Assembly (NCBI GenBank): GCA_043804035.1
Contig: JAZDJJ010000177.1
Location: forward strand, 1-25,775
Source: JAZDJJ01 sp043804035
Lineage (GTDB): Bacteria > Bacteroidota > Bacteroidia > Palsa-948
Direction of reading: 5' to 3'
DNA length: 25,775 nucleotides
Numbering within the stretch: position 1 is the first letter of the stretch; each line of letters begins with the position of its first letter. The notes beneath the pieces are model-generated. The model saw only the letters and a program-made list of their open reading frames with translations. It made no database searches and was not told the DNA's origin. Below, piece after piece: positions 22,922-25,775 of this stretch. Both the position numbers and the translations under genes were made by a program.

Positions 22922-23836
22922 ATGAGTATCATAAGAAAAAAAATACTTGCATTTCTTTTGCCATTTGTCATTTGTCATTCGTCATTTGTTATTTATTCTC
23001 AAGAACTTAATTGCTCAGTGCAGGTTATTTCACCCCAATTTCAGAACACAGCCGACAAAAAGATTTTTCAAACACTTCAGCAATCCATTTATGAGTTTAT
23101 GAACAATCGTAAATGGACAAATGATGTTTTTCAGATAGATGAAAGAATTGAATGTAGTATTGTGATTACTGTAACTGATAAGCCATCGTCTGATGATTTT
23201 AAGGGAAGTATTCAGGTACAAGCGCGCAGGCCGATTTTTAAAACTTCCTACAATTCGCTTCTCTTTAATTACAATGACAATAATTTACAGTTCAAATATG
23301 TGGAGTATCAACCGATGGAATTTGTGGAATCATCTTTCACATCCAATCTTACTTCGGTACTGGCATTTTATGCCTACATGATTATTGGTTTGGATTACGA
23401 TAGTTTTTCTTTGGAAGGAGGAACGCCATATTTTCAAAAAGCACAAACAGTGGTTACCAATGCACAAAATGCAGCAGAAAAAGGATGGAAATCTTATGAA
23501 GACACACGCAACAGATATTGGCTTGTGGAGAATATGCTCAATCAAACTTTTAAGCCAATCAGAGAATGTATGTATAAGTATCATCGCATGGGATTTGATA
23601 TGATGGTAGATGATCTGACAGCAAGCAGATCTACAATTCTTACTTCATTAGAACTTCTAAAAAAAGTACACGAAGGAAAACCCGGCTCATTTAATCTTCA
23701 GGTATTTTTTCTCGCAAAAGCGGATGAGATAGTAAATCTTTTCTCACAAGGAGAAGCAATAGAAAAAACAAAAGTAGTTACTTTGCTCAATGAAATTGAT
23801 CCCGGTAATAGCAATAAATACAATAAAATTTTGTAG
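22922..23836 (+). CDS. DUF4835 family protein (PorD-like)
   Basis: This 304-residue protein has a signal peptide (about 1-26, ending VIYSQ) and an N-terminal beta region with LNCSVQVISPQFQNTADKKI and IECSIVITVTDKPSSDDFKGSIQVQ. It then has PIFKTSYNSLLFNYNDNN, LAFYAYMIIGLDYDSFSLEGG and a helical C-terminal part. This is the pattern of DUF4835, a family I recall as including PorD of the type IX secretion system in Porphyromonas. Its usual neighbours bamD, rpoZ and coaBC are all present. The expected recN is missing and an accessory region follows. A heptamer tract lies in its signal-peptide coding region. Confidence 0.82.
   Translation: MSIIRKKILAFLLPFVICHSSFVIYSQELNCSVQVISPQFQNTADKKIFQTLQQSIYEFMNNRKWTNDVFQIDERIECSIVITVTDKPSSDDFKGSIQVQARRPIFKTSYNSLLFNYNDNNLQFKYVEYQPMEFVESSFTSNLTSVLAFYAYMIIGLDYDSFSLEGGTPYFQKAQTVVTNAQNAAEKGWKSYEDTRNRYWLVENMLNQTFKPIRECMYKYHRMGFDMMVDDLTASRSTILTSLELLKKVHEGKPGSFNLQVFFLAKADEIVNLFSQGEAIEKTKVVTLLNEIDPGNSNKYNKIL
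22962..22996. repeat. Heptamer tract in DUF4835 signal peptide
   Basis: CATTTGT, CATTTGT, CATTCGT, CATTTGT and a degenerate TTATTTA encode FVICHSSFVIY in the signal peptide. A one-unit change would put the gene out of frame. Confidence 0.75.
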
Positions 23837-24177
23837 AACAAGAAATGGAGAAATTGTTGATAAATTTCTCGGTCATGAGGTGCTTTCTGCTCTTGCAGGT
23901 AACGGTTCGGCGCTGGCTTTTCGGTGGCGATGTTTACCTACTGAATTTTCTACAAAGCACTGCCGTTTAAAATTATCACTTTCCTGTCCTACGAGATACT
24001 GTCCCGTCACTGAAAGCAAACGCCTGTAAGCGATTCGTTGTTATTTTTCGGTCGTTCCGTCTGTGCCATAGTTGCTCTGGCTTGGTGCGTTGACTTGCAA
24101 TCTCTTTTTATTTTTTCCTGCGTTTGCTTTATGCGTTAGCAAAAAATAAAATGTGCTTGCAATGTGCGTTGACTTTT
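23837..24177. other. GC-richer noncoding stretch before restriction-modification genes
   Basis: No convincing gene is found in this stretch. It starts after the DUF4835 stop and is richer in G+C than its surroundings, with TAACGGTTCGGCGCTGGC near 23900. GTGCGTTGACTT occurs twice as a perfect direct repeat (24085-24096 and 24164-24175). TTTTATTTTTT (24106-24116) and AAAAAATAAAA (24141-24151) are exact inverse copies around a 24-base loop, a possible terminator for the gene ending at 24178. It may mark the edge of an acquired segment. Confidence 0.5.
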
Positions 24178-24960
24178 TCATTCAGCATTTATTTTAAATT
24201 GAAAACTTTCTCTGTCTAACGGATGATTGTCACAAAATGAATTTAATGTTTTTGGGAAAACTCTTTTGTTATTGTCAAATATGTTTATCTGGTTGTTGTA
24301 AGAGTAAGAGTGTTTCAGAATTCTAAATAAGATGTGGCTTTTGATTTCATTTAATGTCTCTTGAAAGAAATCTTCTTTATAAAATTTTCCCGAAAGCAAG
24401 TCAGTAAGAAAATTATTTGATTTGAAAGTTTCGCTTTCGCAAATTTCTTTTAACCACTTTTCTTTGGCTTCATCTTCACCATTTGAGTTAAGCAACATGA
24501 TTACACTGATATAATCCAATCCATGATGCTTTCTTAAATTTTCTTCAACCGAACCTTGAAAGTATTCGTTGTCAAAAGGAAGAATGGGACAAATAATTGT
24601 TAGGCATTTACAGATAAACTCTCTGTTTGTAGATTGATGGCATGAAAGATTTTGAAGCAAGTTGTTTAAATGATATTCAGTTTCTGTCAATGTAAATGAA
24701 GCTGCCAATAGTGCTGGAATTCTACTCCAACCTTCCGTGTTGTAATCTTTCGTTTGCATTACTTCGTCAACATAATTTTTAATTGCGTCTCTATTCTTAA
24801 TAGAAACATTTTCCTTACAGTAAAAGCAAAGCCATTCAATTGCAAGAGAACTTATGTCTTGTGATTGTGGAATGGGTTTTATATCAAAATCCTGTTTGAA
24901 CTGCTCTAATTCAGTAGCAATTATAAAGTTTACTATTTCAGAAATTAAAGATGGTTTCAT
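24178..24960 (-). CDS. Unknown protein coupled to a type IIG-like gene
   Basis: This 260-residue protein begins MKPSLISEIVNFIIATELEQ. It has no signal peptide and no motif I recognise: no clear PD-(D/E)XK, HNH, GIY-YIG or nucleotide-binding loop. It looks mostly helical, with several Cys residues (CFYCKEN near 45-51, CKCLTIICP near 117-125) that do not form an obvious zinc site. Its ATG overlaps the stop of the upstream restriction-modification gene as ATGA, so the two are almost certainly co-translated. A function in restriction, its control, or another defence step is inferred only from this coupling. Confidence 0.7.
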   Translation of the reverse strand: MKPSLISEIVNFIIATELEQFKQDFDIKPIPQSQDISSLAIEWLCFYCKENVSIKNRDAIKNYVDEVMQTKDYNTEGWSRIPALLAASFTLTETEYHLNNLLQNLSCHQSTNREFICKCLTIICPILPFDNEYFQGSVEENLRKHHGLDYISVIMLLNSNGEDEAKEKWLKEICESETFKSNNFLTDLLSGKFYKEDFFQETLNEIKSHILFRILKHSYSYNNQINIFDNNKRVFPKTLNSFCDNHPLDRESFQFKINAE

Positions 24961-25775
24961 GATGATGCTTCTACTATTTTTATTTCTTCTTCTGTTAAGT
25001 TGTAAAGTTCATAAACCATTTCATCTATTTGTTTTTCTAAATCACTGGTGTCTTTGTTTTTCTCTCTGCCAGAAATGATTCTATCTACAATCTTCTCAAA
25101 TTCTTTTTGAGTTTTCATTGGTGCAGCAACAAAAGGGAAAGTTCTCAATTCTTTCACTTTAAATTGAGGAAATATTTTTCTTGAAAGTTTTCCAAACTCT
25201 TCAGCAAACCAAAAACTAATGAAAGAAGAATTCAAAACACCTAAAATGTATTTCACATTGTATCTTTCATCATTGAGGATTTTTATAATCATGCTGTTGT
25301 TGTCATTCACAAGATGTTCGTCAACAAAGCAAGCATGAATGCAATAAGGAAGTTGAGAAGGAATTTGCCTTACCAATATTCTTTCATTAACAAAAAGTTC
25401 TGCTTCTCTTGGTCTTGAAAGATTCCTTCCGTATTTAATGAATTGTCCACTCCAACCTAAATTGTAACGACTAACATCAACACCATCCAAATATTTTATC
25501 CAATTGGAATCCTTTTTTGAGTTGCTGTGATACACTCTTTTGTTTTTCATTTCCTCTGTGCAAACAGGCGTTCCTTCGCCTACCGTGTATGCTTGCACAC
25601 CATTCTTCACAACAGCAATTTCTTCAAGTGTTTTAACTACTACATCAAATAATTTTTTCTTGGAAGATGCAGAACCTTCTGTGTCTGCTATGATGTATTC
25701 ATTGTTGCCTAAATAATATCCTGAATCTTTTGTGTGTTTGATAACTGGCTTTTTATCTACCCATTCAAGATAGGT
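24957..25775 (-). CDS. Type IIG-like restriction-modification enzyme, C-terminal part
   Basis: The frame is open to the window edge, so the 5' end with the methyltransferase core is missing. The visible part, about 272 residues from TYLEWVDKKP, matches the C-terminal target-recognition region of Eco57I/TaqI-type fusion enzymes. It includes YLDGVDVSRYNLGWSGQFIK, ERILVRQIPSQLPYC, YILGVLNSSFISFWF, KIFPQFKVKELRTFPF, and the closing KQIDEMVYELYNLTEEEIK. This region reads the DNA target and would sit behind an N6-adenine methylase and, in type IIG enzymes, a nuclease. A GTG at 25610 could be mistaken for a start but lies within the domain. Its stop overlaps the next gene. A BREX PglX-type methylase is an alternative that the upstream sequence would settle. 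Confidence 0.85.
   Translation of the reverse strand, partial: TYLEWVDKKPVIKHTKDSGYYLGNNEYIIADTEGSASSKKKLFDVVVKTLEEIAVVKNGVQAYTVGEGTPVCTEEMKNKRVYHSNSKKDSNWIKYLDGVDVSRYNLGWSGQFIKYGRNLSRPREAELFVNERILVRQIPSQLPYCIHACFVDEHLVNDNNSMIIKILNDERYNVKYILGVLNSSFISFWFAEEFGKLSRKIFPQFKVKELRTFPFVAAPMKTQKEFEKIVDRIISGREKNKDTSDLEKQIDEMVYELYNLTEEEIKIVEASS

Noticed and set aside
23790..24029. Open frame of 79 codons across the DUF4835 stop
   Set aside because: It starts inside the DUF4835 gene in another frame. The product is Cys/Arg-rich without recognisable structure and no start fits. I treat the stretch as noncoding.

Overview
This is a low-GC bacterial chromosome segment from a member of the Bacteroidota. The evidence is four type IX secretion (T9SS) C-terminal sorting tails or relics, a surE / small membrane gene / lpxB lipid A operon, a Bacteroidota-type omega-like RNA polymerase subunit in a bamD-rpoZ-coaBC-DUF4835 cluster, a Bacteroidota-type fold III arginine decarboxylase, and several sequences matching the -33 TTG / -7 TAnnTTTG promoter consensus. 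Shine-Dalgarno-like sites are not evident. It looks like an environmental genome with many dispersed repeats.

Layout. 1-1340: a 21-bp tandem array, an uncharacterised helical protein gene (210-962, minus), a 7-bp tandem array touching its start, and an orphan T9SS tail. 1322-2209: a secreted T9SS-cargo protein. 2310-4530: lpxB, a membrane protein gene and surE (minus), joined by two 4-base ATGA overlaps. 4531-4885: a promoter candidate, a small MITE-like element with TA flanks and a heptamer array. 4886-6715: argS, with heptamer arrays on both sides and inside it. 6909-8312: arginine decarboxylase. 8329-10125: a membrane sensor phosphatase (HAMP plus SpoIIE/PP2C). 10126-10737: a 316-bp inverted-repeat element and other palindromes. 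10738-12576: a secreted seven-repeat RCC1 propeller carrying a G-rich repeat insertion. 12622-14616: a UbiD-type decarboxylase. 14738-16036: enolase. 16037-16727: an orphan T9SS tail and a second 21-bp array. 16728-17465: a second uncharacterised helical protein. 17699-20158: a secreted alpha/beta hydrolase with a T9SS tail. 20293-23836: bamD, rpoZ, coaBC (split by a frameshift at an A10 run) and a DUF4835/PorD-like gene. 23837-24177: an unusual, GC-richer noncoding stretch. 24178-25775: an unknown gene overlapping the 3' part of a type IIG-like restriction-modification gene cut by the window edge.

Two themes run through the window. First, housekeeping genes for envelope and central metabolism (lpxB, surE, bamD, eno, argS, coaBC, ubiD) alternate with T9SS-exported proteins. 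Second, there is a strong 7-base periodicity: at least seven heptanucleotide arrays with different words, lying beside start or stop codons, inside two signal-peptide coding regions and inside argS, plus two arrays of 21 bp (3 x 7). Each 21-bp array lies just 3' of a small, signal-less, helical protein gene of unknown function, in the same geometry. That pairing is the best candidate for something undescribed. The unknown gene coupled to the restriction-modification gene is the second.
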